64,000 nt of DNA from Phytophthora hibernalis (lineage: Eukaryota; Oomycota; Peronosporomycetes; Peronosporales; Peronosporaceae): assembly GCA_012656075.1 (NCBI GenBank), contig JAAKBF010000105.1, positions 124,001 through 188,000 on the forward strand. The letters are read 5' to 3'. The stretch's first letter is position 1. Each line of letters opens with the position of its first letter. Below the pieces are notes generated by a model, which was given only the letters and a program-made list of their open reading frames with translations, was not told where the DNA came from and did not search any database. Positions 21,723 to 32,692 of the stretch are shown here, in pieces. The position numbers and the translations under genes were made by a program.

Positions 21723-22208
21723 TTCGTCCGGTCGTCCGACAACGAAAAGCTTGAGATCGTATCGCCACTCTGGTATGCGCGCGCCACCTGTCCGTGCAGT
21801 GCCGGGCTGATGAGTGGTTTAGTTCCGCTGTTGACGGACGATGGAGTGCGGCACGAGCAGCAGGAGCGAAAGGATCAACGCTTTCGTCGTTGACTCACGG
21901 CCAGGAGTTGCACACAGCTCGTAATTGACGGCTGTGGTGGTCGATCGACATGGCTCCTCTCAGTTTGTCCAACGTGGCGACAAGCTTACGTCTTGCCAAC
22001 TGTCGGCCGTCATGTCATCGACGTCGGCATGTGGTCTCTAGCATGGTCGCTCAGAAGATGTCGGGCGTGCAGCTGGCCCTGCTCCATGCTGCTCGGTAAA
22101 CGCTAACCCACGGCTAGCGATCACCGAATTTTGGATCCGCAGGTGGTAAGGACAGACTCGCGGCCTCAACAATCGAGGTGTGCGCTCTATAATCCTCTTT
22201 GGTGAGTC
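21723..22208. other. Intergenic
   Basis: Probable promoter or 5' region of the zinc-knuckle gene. Nothing specific recognised. Confidence 0.25.
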
Positions 22209-22330
22209 TACCACTGTGAAGAACTCTGTATGTGGCTCGGAGCCTTCAGGTTTCTCCAAGTCTAGAATCTACAACTGTAAACAACCTGGTGTGTGTGTGG
22301 CTTGGAGCCTTCGAGTTTCTCAAGTCTAGA
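22209..22330. repeat. Two diverged direct repeats of about 60 bp
   Basis: 22209-22266 and 22270-22330 align as two imperfect units: tac.actgt.aa.aac.ctg ... gtggct[ct]ggagccttc followed by tttct(c)caagtctaga. Confidence 0.6.
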
Positions 22331-22479
22331 GGTTGTTGGCCGTGGTCACGTGGTGCGGCGTGATTCCGAATCGACCACAGAAACCTCAAATCCCGTCATG
22401 GTGATCAAAGATCGCATCTTTTCACGGATCGGAGACTTGTTGACAGCACCTTACCGGTAGATCCCGCACATTTGATGCA

Positions 22480-22957
22480 GACCGTCGATGGAGGACTCGC
22501 AAGGTCCCGAGAATGTAGGTGGTGAATCACGTTTTGCCTCCGTACTGTGTTCGTACTCAATCGGTTGTACATGGCAGGAGGTGGCACTACGCCGTGCACA
22601 AAGGTACCATGTTGGCCTTTCACGCCACGCAAGACGAGGCGCAACGGCTCGGCACCGGACCCAAGCGAGCGACTGCTTTTGATCAAACTACGGAGACAGT
22701 CGGGAGACTGGAAGCCAAAGCTGCTGTGTCTCTCGCGGGTCTGCGCGGACTTGCAGCGTGCTATCTCCGTCGACGTCGCACGGCATGATGCGAAAGTCGA
22801 TCACGTCCAGGTCTCGTCAAATGTTTTTACCGTACTGCTTGTGGTAATGCAGCTGAAATGGCCACGAGCTTCACACTGCAATGCTCGAGTTTTCTCGACG
22901 CTGCCTTCGCAACGTGATATCTGGATGGAGGCGCTCGGGAACCGAATCGACTGGTAG
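22480..22957 (+). pseudogene. Possible PH-domain fragment, frame-broken
   Basis: Frame 1 (near 22575-22640) gives WHYAVHKGTMLAFHATQDEA, like the first strands of a PH domain. Frame 2 further on (about 22.82-22.95 kb) gives VFTVLL and QRDIWMEALGNRI, like the last strand and the Trp-bearing C-terminal helix of PH domains. The distance between them fits one PH domain of about 120 residues. At least one frame change is needed, and I cannot find the rest of a gene on either side; 22975-23271 (+) is also open but unrecognised. Confidence 0.35.
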
Positions 22958-23705
22958 GTCTGCTTTGGAGCAGCATGAACTGGTCGGGGTGGGAAAATGG
23001 CGTCCAGTTATTCGCCAGCATCGGTCGGACCGGGTTCTACAAACTTGAAAGGCACAGGCTTCCGACTCGTGGCGCGTACCTCCTCAAACGAGACCGAAGC
23101 CTCAAGGTGGTCTGCAATCACGAAAGAGACGTCCGCGATACCCCGCGATGCAACTTTACCGTGATATCTCAAGCTGAAGCACTCGATCAAGTCGACCGAG
23201 AAAAGATGATGAAGATGAAGCCGCTGAAGCTCTGGACGCGCTACTGCGGAGTCGTGGTCCTCACTGGCTAGTGTACGCGAACCAGTCGCAGGCCATTTCG
23301 TCGGGCAAAGCTTCCACGCCAGTGACCGTGAATGAACTCTGGACATCGCAGTACCCAGGAAGACGGCGACGCATCTGAAAACGATTTTTCGATTCACGTG
23401 GTTCCTGGCCGACAGGTCAAGTTTGAGTCTCGAACGCAAGCGAAGGGTGAATGCGGTCGAAGATGAACTCGTGACCCCGGAGAATCTGGGGAGTTCCGCG
23501 AAAAAACGGGAGCAGAAGTTGGCTGCTCGAGAAGAGACCAATGTCCGACGATTGTCGGTGTTACTGGTACACGGCGAGACAATACTGAGCACTCGGACAC
23601 GGACTCGGACGCGCAAGCAAAGAAGACGATGATAATTCGTCACTGTGCCAGCGTTCGAGGGCCGATTATATCGACGGCAATCCGGAGAGCAGCTCTAGAG
23701 CTCTC
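22958..23705. other. Region without a recognised gene
   Basis: Short open frames on + (22975-23271; 23423-23632, Lys/Arg/Glu-rich) may be parts of the broken gene upstream. No family is recognised. Confidence 0.25.
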
Positions 23706-25576
23706 CTATGCGGAGAAATGTTGGAGAACAAGCGTTCCCATCAAGTCCTTGAACACCAAGCAGAAGGACTCGCCACCCTCTTCCATCACGAGCTTCTTCC
23801 GGTGCATTTCCATGAGCTCTTCGAATGGGAAGCATGTCATCGCTCCGCTTGGAATTCCTGGGTACCCTTCGACTGCTGCTGCTTGCAATCCACTGTACAC
23901 CTGCGACTTTTACGAAGACGACAGGTATCGTTGTTTAGCCAAGTAAGAGGTTGATATGTAGGTATACAGTCAGGATCTAGGTCAACACGATGAAGGTGTG
24001 ACTTGCTTACGTCTCTAAGCTGTAGCAGCAGCCGTCGGAGCGTCCACGCTGGCTTGGGGTTGCTCTCAGTGTCAGTTCTAGCGTTGAATTCTCGCAGTCG
24101 GTCGAGGTACGTCATGGCGGCTCCATTGCACCACGACTTGAGCAGGAAGTTGCCTTCGTAAAAGGCACAGTGACTGCCCTCACCTGTGGCCAAGAGCATG
24201 GCCTTAGGCTTCCTGTGGAACTCGTGGTACGGGATCGTCTCCTTGGTGCACACGGGGTCGTCCAGCGCGTTGATGCAGAGCAGCGGCATGGTCAGGTTGT
24301 CCACATCGCGCATGGGGTTGTTGACCTTCAGTACGACTCGATGTCATCGTAGCCGTGCATCTTCATGTACACGTGCTGGTCGAACTCGCGGATGCTCGTG
24401 GCTCGCAGTGCGGCGTTCACATCCACGACGTGCTCCAGCTCCTTCTTGTGTCGCAGCAGGAACGACTTGAGTGTGAAAGTCATCAAGAAGTCGTACACGG
24501 GGTTGATCTTGCCCTGGCAGAAGAGGTCGAAGGCGTTGTAACCAGGCGAAATGAGCACTCCCGCTCGAAGGCGCGAGCTGTCACCCAGTTCGCACAAATA
24601 ACTGCACAAAAGTCCGGCGCCAGCAGAGCAGCCGATGCCGTAGAGTTCACTCTCTGGGAACGACTTCTCCACGTGAGCAATGGCTTCTGACAGGTCCTGC
24701 ACACAGCCGAACTGCTGCAATTTGGGTGTGGCGAGTTTCAAGCCTCCATGGCCGCGTTTGTTGAAAACCACGGGTCGGAACCCGTGGGCCATCGCTTCGG
24801 CACACAGAGACCGCATGTTGACACTGCAACCCACGAGTCCGTGCATGATGATGGCTATAGGAGCGTCTTCTGGTAACTTTAACGGAGACTTGGCGAGTGC
24901 CCAGTCCAGAGAAGCTTGACCACCATCTTGCAACGTCAACACATCTCTCCGGTACTTGACGGGCGACTGGGGCACCAGGAACGTCAAAAAGCACTGGATG
25001 TGCGAGTTGGTCCACCATGTCGGCGTGTACTTGTCCAGCAGAGGTTGCAGCGCCTGTATATGGCAAATACCACAATAAGGTTAGAAATTCACCATATTTA
25101 GAAATGACTACCATATTAAACCGACCGTCGTCATGAACGTGTTGAGCTCCGAGTTGCCGGCCACGATGCGCTGGTTAGAAACTGCACGTGCATCCACGAC
25201 GCCTCTGGCTGCCAGAAAGGCACAGCCGGAGATCACCGCCGCTGCAGTCAATATATAGCTCCTACGTATTAATACCACAAATAAGAAAGTTAGTGCTGGC
25301 AGTTAGAAATCGAAAAGAGCAGCCGCAAATTGGGCACATTTGCGAGTTCGCGAAATAGCGCCACAGCGTCCACGTGGAGAGGAACACCAGCGCCATTTTC
25401 GCGCGAAAAGTGACGCTGCCAATTTGCGGTGCAAAACCAGGAGTGCGCACTAACTCTTTTGCGGCCGCGGCGGTCATGGCGCCTAGCATACTCATGCCCG
25501 AGTCCCTTGCTGACAAGAGTGTCCGCGCCCCCTTCTGCGTCCTACCGCGCGCGTGGAACTCTGAGCTGTCGTCCAT
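23706..25576 (-). CDS. ABHD1/3-type alpha/beta-hydrolase (YheT-like), membrane-anchored
   Basis: Start at the ATG at 25576; exon 1 ends at NSQ near 25336. Exon 2 (about 25264-25120) carries a hydrophobic anchor (YILTAAAVISGCAFLAARG). Exon 3 starts with ALQPLLDKYTPTWWTN, the conserved entry to ABHD1/2/3 proteins. The oxyanion region IIMHGLVGCSVN, the nucleophile elbow GIGCSAGAG, the acid ALDDPVCTKE and the histidine GEGSHCAFYEG are all present. One frame change near 24.33 kb links the two halves. After an intron (donor after LQLRD near 24.01 kb) the last exon 23900-23706 ends LQHFSA. Family members act on medium- or long-chain lipid esters or phospholipids at ER membranes; the exact substrate is unknown. 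Confidence 0.8.
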
Positions 25577-26213
25577 GCCGCCGGCCGTTTCTGCGCCAAA
25601 CGGCGGTATCAGATATGAGCATAGTGAAAGCAAGAGAGCGGTGGTGCTGGACTCAGATCTCCAAGAGGATCCGTTGCGCGAAACAACCCTACGTACGTGG
25701 CAGCCTAAAAAACAAGTTGTTGCCTTTTGCGCAAAAAAATCCTCATTTCGACCATGCTTTGCGTTGAGGTGCCAAGTCAAAATTTAGGAAGAGATCCACT
25801 TGGCTGCAAAGGTAGTGTGGATCCCTTCCTTCCTGTTGGTTTGACACGACGTCGCGATGGATACTCAACGTGCGCTGCGGACCATCGGCCATTGCGGGTT
25901 TAGCTCGCTGGTTGCAACAGCACGCGAGGTGATCGCAACGGAGCTAGAACCGCTGACACGAAGCGCCGCTTTGCAACGCTCAAAAGACATGTTTCTGCGA
26001 TGACAGAGAAACTTTAACATCGTCGCTCTAAGAGCTGTACCAACCTAGGCGTAGCGCCTGAACCAGCAAACTACAAAGTACTTTAATACCAGAGCTCACG
26101 GCAATCGTTGTTCCAACATTTCAGCAACACAGTATTAATAGTTATGCGCGATCACTTGCACGTTCGCCAGTGCTGATCGATACACAAGTACAATGTATTA
26201 AACTTTTATACTC
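25577..26213. other. Intergenic
   Basis: Upstream of the ABHD gene. AT-rich to the right; nothing recognised. Confidence 0.25.
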
Positions 26214-26948
26214 AGGGTCGGGGTTTATGTTTAGATAGATTTTGCCGGATTGCAGGACTGCCGGACGGCGCAAAACCGTGGCCATCTAGCTTGAGCGTGC
26301 CATTTTGATTTGAGCATCTCCCTCTGTATTTCCGGTGTAAATGGACCGAGGTTATTTACACAGCATGGTTCAGATTTCGGTTGAGTCCCACTTGGATTTT
26401 GTATGCTGTGACGAGCATCGAAATTCTATCTTTAGATTTGGAGGTCGGATGTCACTCCTGTCGTGGGGCTGGCTTCGAGAGGCAACCTCTGTGCAGCACA
26501 GTGTGCTCCTACGGGTGAAATATTCTCTCACGGGCCAATGCAATGCTCAGTTCGCTGAGGAACTCGTTGCTGGGCCCGCCTCCGCGAACACCATGATTCG
26601 GATAGGCCCTGCTTCGCGGGCACCGCGCACGGATTTCGCTTCTCGCCTACGTTTGTCTTTTTAGATTTAGATTTCACCCCTCGATTCCCATGTGGGACAA
26701 ATAGACACTATCGAGTAGACACGTGTAACTATCGTGTAGACACGTGCAAATGCACACAAATGCACGGGAGGAGGATCCTGCGGGGTGATGTGCGCCTCGC
26801 AGGATCGCGGAAGTCCCACTTTGCCGGATGCCCACCCTCGATTTCTGCCGGACGCTGCCGGACCACGATCCCATTCCGCGACGCTGATTGGTCAAATCGC
26901 CCAAAACCGGCAGGATACGGCAAAATCTAAACTAAAACCACCCACCCT
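26214..26948. mobile_element. Possible decayed TIR element, about 735 bp
   Basis: The left end (agggtcggggtttatgtttagatagattttgccg) and the reverse complement of the right end (agggtgggtggttttagtttagattttgccg) are similar over about 30 bp with gaps. No clear target duplication. 26341-26664 (+) is open for 107 codons without a recognised domain. Boundaries are uncertain. Confidence 0.35.
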
Positions 26949-27424
26949 CAGCGCTGGTTCTATCCCGCCGATCTAGGTCCTGGAACACGGCACTACATGT
27001 ACTTCGAAGTATTATTCTTGAGCATAGCAAAGGGTTGCAACTTCGGCGTTGAAAAATGACAAATAGAACCAAATCCTCATGTCGGAATAGTGTTTTATCG
27101 CTGTCAAAAAATGTATTTCAAGTAGTAAACCATCGTTCCCCCTTACCAAGGGTCGGTTCTCGCGCTTTCATGCTCAACGTCAATTTTCAACTTTTACGTG
27201 CCGAGAGTTATACAGATAAATGTTCGTTTTTCTTCAGCACTAGAAGACGGGGTCAAGTTAATGTGATATCTACTACAGTATGCTAGCGGGTGAACGACAT
27301 ACCCAATGTACGATTCTAAGTCTCGGAAGAATTTCCCACCGCAGGTTTCACGAGTTACATCAGTTTCTATCTCGTATGTACAATGACCGATTGGAAGACG
27401 CTTAATTTCATGGAGAATGTATTG
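26949..27424. other. Intergenic, with TACTTCGAAGTA palindrome
   Basis: Palindrome tacttcgaagta at 27000-27011. No gene recognised. Confidence 0.35.
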
Positions 27425-27469
27425 TTGAATATGAAAAACAAACTCTATTGTACACGCCGAGGCTGCTTC

Positions 27470-28618
27470 TTACCACACGAAGCAGTCCTGCGGCTGGAAG
27501 AGACGCCGGACGGTATCGCATCGGACGTCGCACCGCGTGGAACGGCATGCGGATCTGCAGTGTGCCGTCCTCGGAAATCTGCTGCGTGGCCTCCTCCATG
27601 TTGAGCAAATTCCGCGGGAACTGCTCGGTGATCTCAAAGCGACCGATGGTGGGCGCGCCACTGAGACGAGACATCGTAATGTCCTTTGGGTTGGCAGTCG
27701 GAAGCCGCTGACGCGGAGGACGCCGCTGTGCTCGTTCCACTGCACGCGCACGTCACGCGGGTTCGTGTTGTACAGGCGCGCCATGAGGTAGATGCCATCT
27801 TGTCGACGCTGCAGCTGATAGTACGGTCGCCACTCCGGCAGCGAGTTGACGTCCACGTCCAGCGTCTGGGGACTCGACGTCTTCTTCTGCGGAGCGACTT
27901 CTTCATCTTCGTCTTCTTCGCCTCCGTAGTCCTCTTTTTCTTCAGGCTCCATCGTCTCATCCTCCTCTTCCTCTTCAGCACTGTTATCACTCTCTTCTTC
28001 CTCCTCAGTGCTGCGCTCACTCTCTTCAAACAGCGACTTCACGTGCATGTCGTCGGACTCGGTGCCGCTGTCAACGAGCGTCGAAGGTGCGGGTGTCTGC
28101 ACTGCGAAGTTGCTGAGTGCGTCCTCTGCGAATTGCTTGAGTCGGGCGCAGCGATCCTTCCACGCGTCGGCCTCAGGAAGAAGCTGCTGGATGGCGACCA
28201 CCAACGCCTTCCGTGCGCGCTTGATGTCGGCGTCTCCGTGGCTCAGGACGTCGTCCAGCTCCAGCAGGTGGCGCGTGAGCAGCTCTGCCTGCTCCTTCAC
28301 GCGGTAGTCGAAGGCTCCGAGTTCCAGTCGCAGCTTCTTGACGACAGACGAGGCGTCCGTTGGTTGCAGTGCACGCAGTCGCCACTTGGCGGCGCACACG
28401 AGTGCAGCCTCGTGTCGGAACTGGGCTGGTAGTCGCGTGCGCAGCTTCTCCTGGACGTCCTGCACCTTGCGCTCGATGGCGTGGAGGCGGCTCTTGTTGT
28501 CGTGGGATGTCTGGGCCTCCATTGGTGTTTGTTGCTTGATGTTGTTGACTTGTGTGTCAGTTGGCAGATTGGATAATGAGCGACGTTGAAGTGGATCAGC
28601 GGACAGCGTGACAGCCAT
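27470..28618 (-). CDS. BAG domain - acidic linker - alpha-crystallin fusion protein, copy 2
   Basis: Second copy of the 14640-15790 gene, start ATG at 28618 (second residue Ala instead of Val). Domain order is identical: BAG-like helices, Glu-rich linker, alpha-crystallin-like strands. The frame change after RVSGFRLPT is at the same place as in copy 1. Two bases present in copy 1 ('tctctcttcc') are missing near 27499 ('tctcttcc'), which moves the last residues (FQPQDCFVW) back into the first frame. The uninterrupted 382-codon frame therefore bypasses the true crystallin strands, which lie in the alternative frame 27740 to about 27500. Either copy 2 is a pseudogene or these are consensus errors. 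Confidence 0.6.
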   Translation of the reverse strand: MAVTLSADPLQRRSLSNLPTDTQVNNIKQQTPMEAQTSHDNKSRLHAIERKVQDVQEKLRTRLPAQFRHEAALVCAAKWRLRALQPTDASSVVKKLRLELGAFDYRVKEQAELLTRHLLELDDVLSHGDADIKRARKALVVAIQQLLPEADAWKDRCARLKQFAEDALSNFAVQTPAPSTLVDSGTESDDMHVKSLFEESERSTEEEEESDNSAEEEEEDETMEPEEKEDYGGEEDEDEEVAPQKKTSSPQTLDVDVNSLPEWRPYYQLQRRQDGIYLMARLYNTNPRDVRVQWNEHSGVLRVSGFRLPTQRTLRCLVSVARPPSVALRSPSSSRGICSTWRRPRSRFPRTAHCRSACRSTRCDVRCDTVRRLFQPQDCFVW

Positions 28619-28853
28619 GAGACAGTCGCGAAAGTTCCAGATCCGATCGCGAAGGTTCTAGAGCATACTGAGACCAAGTCTAACGAAGATTCGCAATCAG
28701 GTCGTACTTTGTAGAGGAAATGTGACCGGGAAGTCAAAAGCATTATGTGGACGCACAAAAAAACCCTGTTCGTAAATGAATGAAATGAAATGAATACATG
28801 TATAATAGGTGACCTCGTATTGGTAGTTACTAGATAGACTACCGGTAACACTG

Positions 28854-30177
28854 CTAGTGCCAATTCATCTTGTCGAGGAAGCCGTCTTGCTGGACTTGGT
28901 GGTAGTTATGTAGCTTCCTGCCAATAGTATTTAGCACCACCTCGTGTGTAGGGGTGCCTTTGGCGATCTCCAGCCCGGATTCGTCACTTGTAGCTGGTAC
29001 TTCGATTGAATGATGGAGGAGTGTGCAGGGTCCAGCGCCGACGGTCCGACCACAATCCAGAAGACATCTTCGAGTTGCACGCCATGAGAGGGCACTAGCC
29101 ATCGTGTAGAACCGATCACTACCATTCGATTACCTTCTTGGCATCTCTGAATAGTACCCATAGACTCGATATGGAGGAGTTCATTAGTATCGTCGTCACG
29201 AGTGAAGAGTGTCGATGCGAAGTTGATATCGCAGCTCACGCTATCGTGATTGATAACTCGGTCGTATCCCTGCGAGATAATGTGTTAGTTCCGTCACTTA
29301 CAAGTGTAACAGGCAACGTACGGAAAAGAAGATCTTTTGAGACCCTCAGAGGCAACCTCGTCCCAAAAGATTTGTTCAGCCTCCTTCGTCGTGCATGCCA
29401 TTGACGTGGACGCAGTAGTCTCGAAAAAATGCCGTGTGTTTCGTGAAGTCTGGTTTGGGTGCGTATGGAAACAGCAACATCGTCGCTGGGAGGTGGCAGC
29501 ATGCAGTTCGTTTGCAGATACAGGTGACCCACTTTACCAGACAACTCCGCAAAGATAGACCCGCTGATGTCAAACCAAGCAAGTGCCCGGTCGGCCGTTG
29601 GCTGTAGTAATGAAACAAAACCCATACCCTGAAAACAAAATTTGAGATTCAGCACATGCGTTAGATTGAGATCTATACTGTATTGCAGGCACTTGAACTC
29701 ACCTCGAGTGTGTCGCTGTGACTGAGCACCTTTTGTGCAGCCTTGAACAGCTTGGGTACTTGTGCCAAAATTTCGTTTAGCTCTCGGTTCGTACACTCCG
29801 CGAGCACCCGCCCTTTACATTCCGTCATTGCCTTCCTGTGCCACTGGGCTTGCCCTTCCGACCACTCCACAGATGCCCGGCCAGATGCTGGAGGATTGTT
29901 TGCAGGGACTAGAAACTTGAGTTGATCGCTCAACCGTTGGTCTTCTGACCGTAGCGCACGCAGCTCCGCTTTGCGGCGGCGCTGAAGCTCTGTCGAGTAG
30001 GGCAAATTGTTTGTCCTCCTCGGTAGTTTTTGGCTTGGTAGGTGGGACCATCTGTGGCTTGGTTTTTCCGTGTTGGGCAGCACATGGTTCATGAGTGCAT
30101 GTCAAGTCTTCGTCGCAGAAAATAGGGCCCAACTGCTTTAGCAGCTCCAACAATGGCTCAGAATCCTGGCCTGGCAT
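28854..30177 (-). CDS. M96-like mating-family protein, fuller copy
   Basis: Start ATG at 30177. Exon 1 holds a short N-terminal helix (EPLLELLKQLGPIF), then a basic bZIP-like segment with coiled coil (YSTELQRRRKAELRALR), and ends at ctcgag near 29705. A GT..AG intron (about 65 bp) leads to exon 2 (GMGFVSLLQPTADRALAWFD ... GKVGHLYLQTNC). A second intron ends at about 29272. Exon 3 (YDRVINHD...CDINFAST ... STRWLVPSHGVQLEDVFW) runs to the stop at 28854. Two or three frame changes are needed inside the exons. The layout resembles the large oomycete family annotated as M96 mating-specific proteins, with a START-like C-terminal half; biochemical function unknown. Divergent segmental copy at 14021 is truncated. 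Confidence 0.6.
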
Positions 30178-30403
30178 CGAGCAAGGTCTGTTGCTTTCGG
30201 CAATACTCTCGGACTGAGGAGTCAACTGTTGTTCGCCCGACAAAAATTGAAAGCTTCGTGCGAAAGATTATTGTCAAGGACGGACTCGTTATTGCCAGCA
30301 ATCCGCATAATACACCCGTATTACGCGTTTGCAACGCTTACGTTATTGCAGTGACCGGTGACGCTTTTCGACGCGAAAGTTTCGACACACGTATCGGATA
30401 AGG

Positions 30404-30920
30404 TGGACCTCCGCACTGTTATTTGCTGGCGCGGTAAGATTAAAAAACAATCTTAAGCTTACTCTGTCTCTTACCTCAAGCACGCTACTTTTCTTTCATC
30501 TTGACTTGATCCACGCAAGACTTTTGCAGTATCGTCTTGAACTGGCGAAGCAGTCGCAGATTTGAAGATGTGTTGCCGAATATAAACTCGGGCAAGAGCT
30601 TGTAAGTTACGGATGTATACCAAGTTACTACTGTATTAATAGTAGGCTGTTACAGCTCACTCAACGCTTGGCGTCCTGCAAATTGCAATGCTGGGTTCGC
30701 TAGACGTCTCTACGTAGAAGATCAGAAGCTACTATAATACATACTTCGAAAGTAATATCTTACTACATGTACATGTAGTATTTGATTTGATGCTGCGCGT
30801 CAGGTTTCTTCCTCTATCCGGATACTGAAGCCAAGAACATTCATTGGCAACCGCGGCAAGACACAGCTACACGCAGGGCTGCATGAAAGTCCTCACTTCC
30901 TACTAACCTGCAGCCAGAAC
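30404..30920. other. AT-rich intergenic
   Basis: Contains an imperfect copy of the palindromic motif (atacttcgaaagtaat at 30741-30756) and the 3' flank of the aminopeptidase gene. No gene recognised. Confidence 0.3.
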
Positions 30921-32501
30921 CTACCACCCTGAGCCGTCGATCTCCTTCAGAAGCGATTGGATGAACGCAACACCGAAGCCGGTCGATCGTTCGTCGTCCG
31001 CCGTGAACACGGGGAACGCCATGTCCACGTGGATCCACTTGCCCGTATGCTCATACTCGCCCAAGTGGTTCGCAATGAACTGGCCAGCACACGACACCTG
31101 TCCGTTGGCACGGTTCTTGACCGAGTTCTTCATGTCCGCCACCGTGCTCTTGAACTCGGGGCGGTGGAACTCCGGCGCGTACGGCATCGGGTGCACCAGG
31201 TCACCCGACACCTTACCAGCCTTGACTGCCAGAGTCTCAAGATCTGCGTCGTTGGTGTAGATAGCCCCGATGCGGTTCCCCGTCGCGATACCTTGCGCGC
31301 CCGTCAGCGTAGCCATATCCACAATCACCTTGGGGTTTAGGTGTTTGACAGCGTACGCCACGCCATCGGCAAGCACCAGGCGGCCTTCCGCGTCCGTGTT
31401 GTTCACTTCCACCGTCTTGCCCGAGTACATGACGAGCACGTCGTCCACCCGCGTAGCTTCAGGGCCCACCGAGTTCTCCGCCACGCACAGCACGACATGC
31501 AGCGGGGTCTTGTCCGTCGTGTTCTTGGCGTGACACGCCGCCTCGAACGCCGCCAGCAGCGACGCGGCGCCGCCCATGTCGCGCTTCATGCCGACCATAA
31601 TGCCGCCCGTCTTGATAGACAGACCTCCTGTATCAAAGATGATGCCTTTGCCCACCATAGCCACACCTGCACTCTCCTCCGCTCCCTCAGGCACGTAGCT
31701 CAAGCACACAAGTGCCGGCTTGTGCGCGGCCGCCTTGCCGACGCCGTAGATGCCTCCGAAGCCCTGTTCTCGCAGCTCTTCTCCCTGAATGACTGTGATC
31801 TTTGCGTCCGTCCGTTGCGCCACTGCACGCGCCTCGGCAATGAACGCGTCCGAGTGCAGTTCATTGGGCGGCGCGTCCACGAGTCTCGCGGCAAGTTGAA
31901 TGGCGTCGGCCGTGTGCTGCACGAGCATCGTCTCGTCCCCTGACAGCGGCGTCTGGTACACCACTTCAAGCTGGTCCGGCTCGGTCTTCGTTACGGGCAG
32001 ACCGTTGGATCTCTGCAGCTTGTGCACGTACAGCGGAGCCGCGCGCGCCACAGCTGCACCGGCTGCGAACCACGTGTCACTGTGACCTGGCAGCATGAGC
32101 ACCACCAGCACCACCTCATCCTTGTTCTCGTTCTGGTCTCTCTTGGACACCAACTGGCTGTGGCTCTTGACGAAGGACGCGATGGCGTGCGGACGCGCCA
32201 AGCTGTTGGAGCGCGAGACCTGCGTCGGCAGCGCGTGCAGCGTCACAGGCAGTGCGTCGACGCCCGTCAGCAGCAGCTCCGAGGTGGCGCCGCTGTCGGC
32301 GCTGGGGCGCAGCGTGTCCAGCGCGTGCTGCAGCAGCTGCGGATTGGCACCTGCGAACGTGACGCCATTGGAGGCGGTGGTGAGTGTCTGCTGCAGGAAA
32401 CTGTCGACTGCCCCTTGGGTCTGTAGCGTCTCTAAGGACCCGACGACCAGTACGCGGTTCACGCGCTTTTGCAGAGAGGAGAGGGCGGCAAAGCGCACCA
32501 T
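30921..32501 (-). CDS. M17-family leucyl aminopeptidase (NPEPL1-like)
   Basis: Intact 526-residue single-exon protein. The C-terminal two thirds carry the M17 dizinc catalytic core: GKGIIFDTGGLSIK (metal-binding Lys and Asp), MKRDMGGAASLLAA, and the family signature NNTDAEGRLVLADG with metal-binding Asp and Glu and the catalytic Arg. The N-terminal domain is the family's variable macro-like region. It has no signal peptide, so it is cytosolic. It cleaves N-terminal residues from peptides and normally works as a hexamer. Start at the ATG at 32501; no competing upstream start. No frame problems. Confidence 0.92.
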   Translation of the reverse strand: MVRFAALSSLQKRVNRVLVVGSLETLQTQGAVDSFLQQTLTTASNGVTFAGANPQLLQHALDTLRPSADSGATSELLLTGVDALPVTLHALPTQVSRSNSLARPHAIASFVKSHSQLVSKRDQNENKDEVVLVVLMLPGHSDTWFAAGAAVARAAPLYVHKLQRSNGLPVTKTEPDQLEVVYQTPLSGDETMLVQHTADAIQLAARLVDAPPNELHSDAFIAEARAVAQRTDAKITVIQGEELREQGFGGIYGVGKAAAHKPALVCLSYVPEGAEESAGVAMVGKGIIFDTGGLSIKTGGIMVGMKRDMGGAASLLAAFEAACHAKNTTDKTPLHVVLCVAENSVGPEATRVDDVLVMYSGKTVEVNNTDAEGRLVLADGVAYAVKHLNPKVIVDMATLTGAQGIATGNRIGAIYTNDADLETLAVKAGKVSGDLVHPMPYAPEFHRPEFKSTVADMKNSVKNRANGQVSCAGQFIANHLGEYEHTGKWIHVDMAFPVFTADDERSTGFGVAFIQSLLKEIDGSGW

Positions 32502-32692
32502 TTAGATCGATGTGCACTGGACTTGGCTTATTGGAGACTGAGGATATCCAAGCGGAGGATTGCACAGCGGGGAGGGAGGACACGAGCGTTGAAGCGGACG
32601 GAAGATATGAATGGACAGATGTTGTAGGGGTGACACCCCGTTGATGTGAAGATGTAAACGAACGGGATAGAGAAGGGTGGATGAGTGTGTCG

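Larger units (their letters stand above)
27425..30403 (-). repeat. Inverted duplication, copy 2
   Basis: Inverted relative to 12752-15832. It keeps the fuller M96-like gene and lacks the Mutator-like insertion, so it is closer to the ancestral state for both differences. Copies are nearly identical over the BAG gene. Edges: homology is lost just right of 30403 and left of about 27425. Confidence 0.9.

Noticed and set aside
30153..30401. Open frame antisense to the M96-like N-terminus, conserved in copy 1 (14045 leftwards)
   Set aside because: Conservation is explained by the segmental duplication; in copy 1 it runs into the Mutator-like TIR. The sense frame has the recognisable protein.
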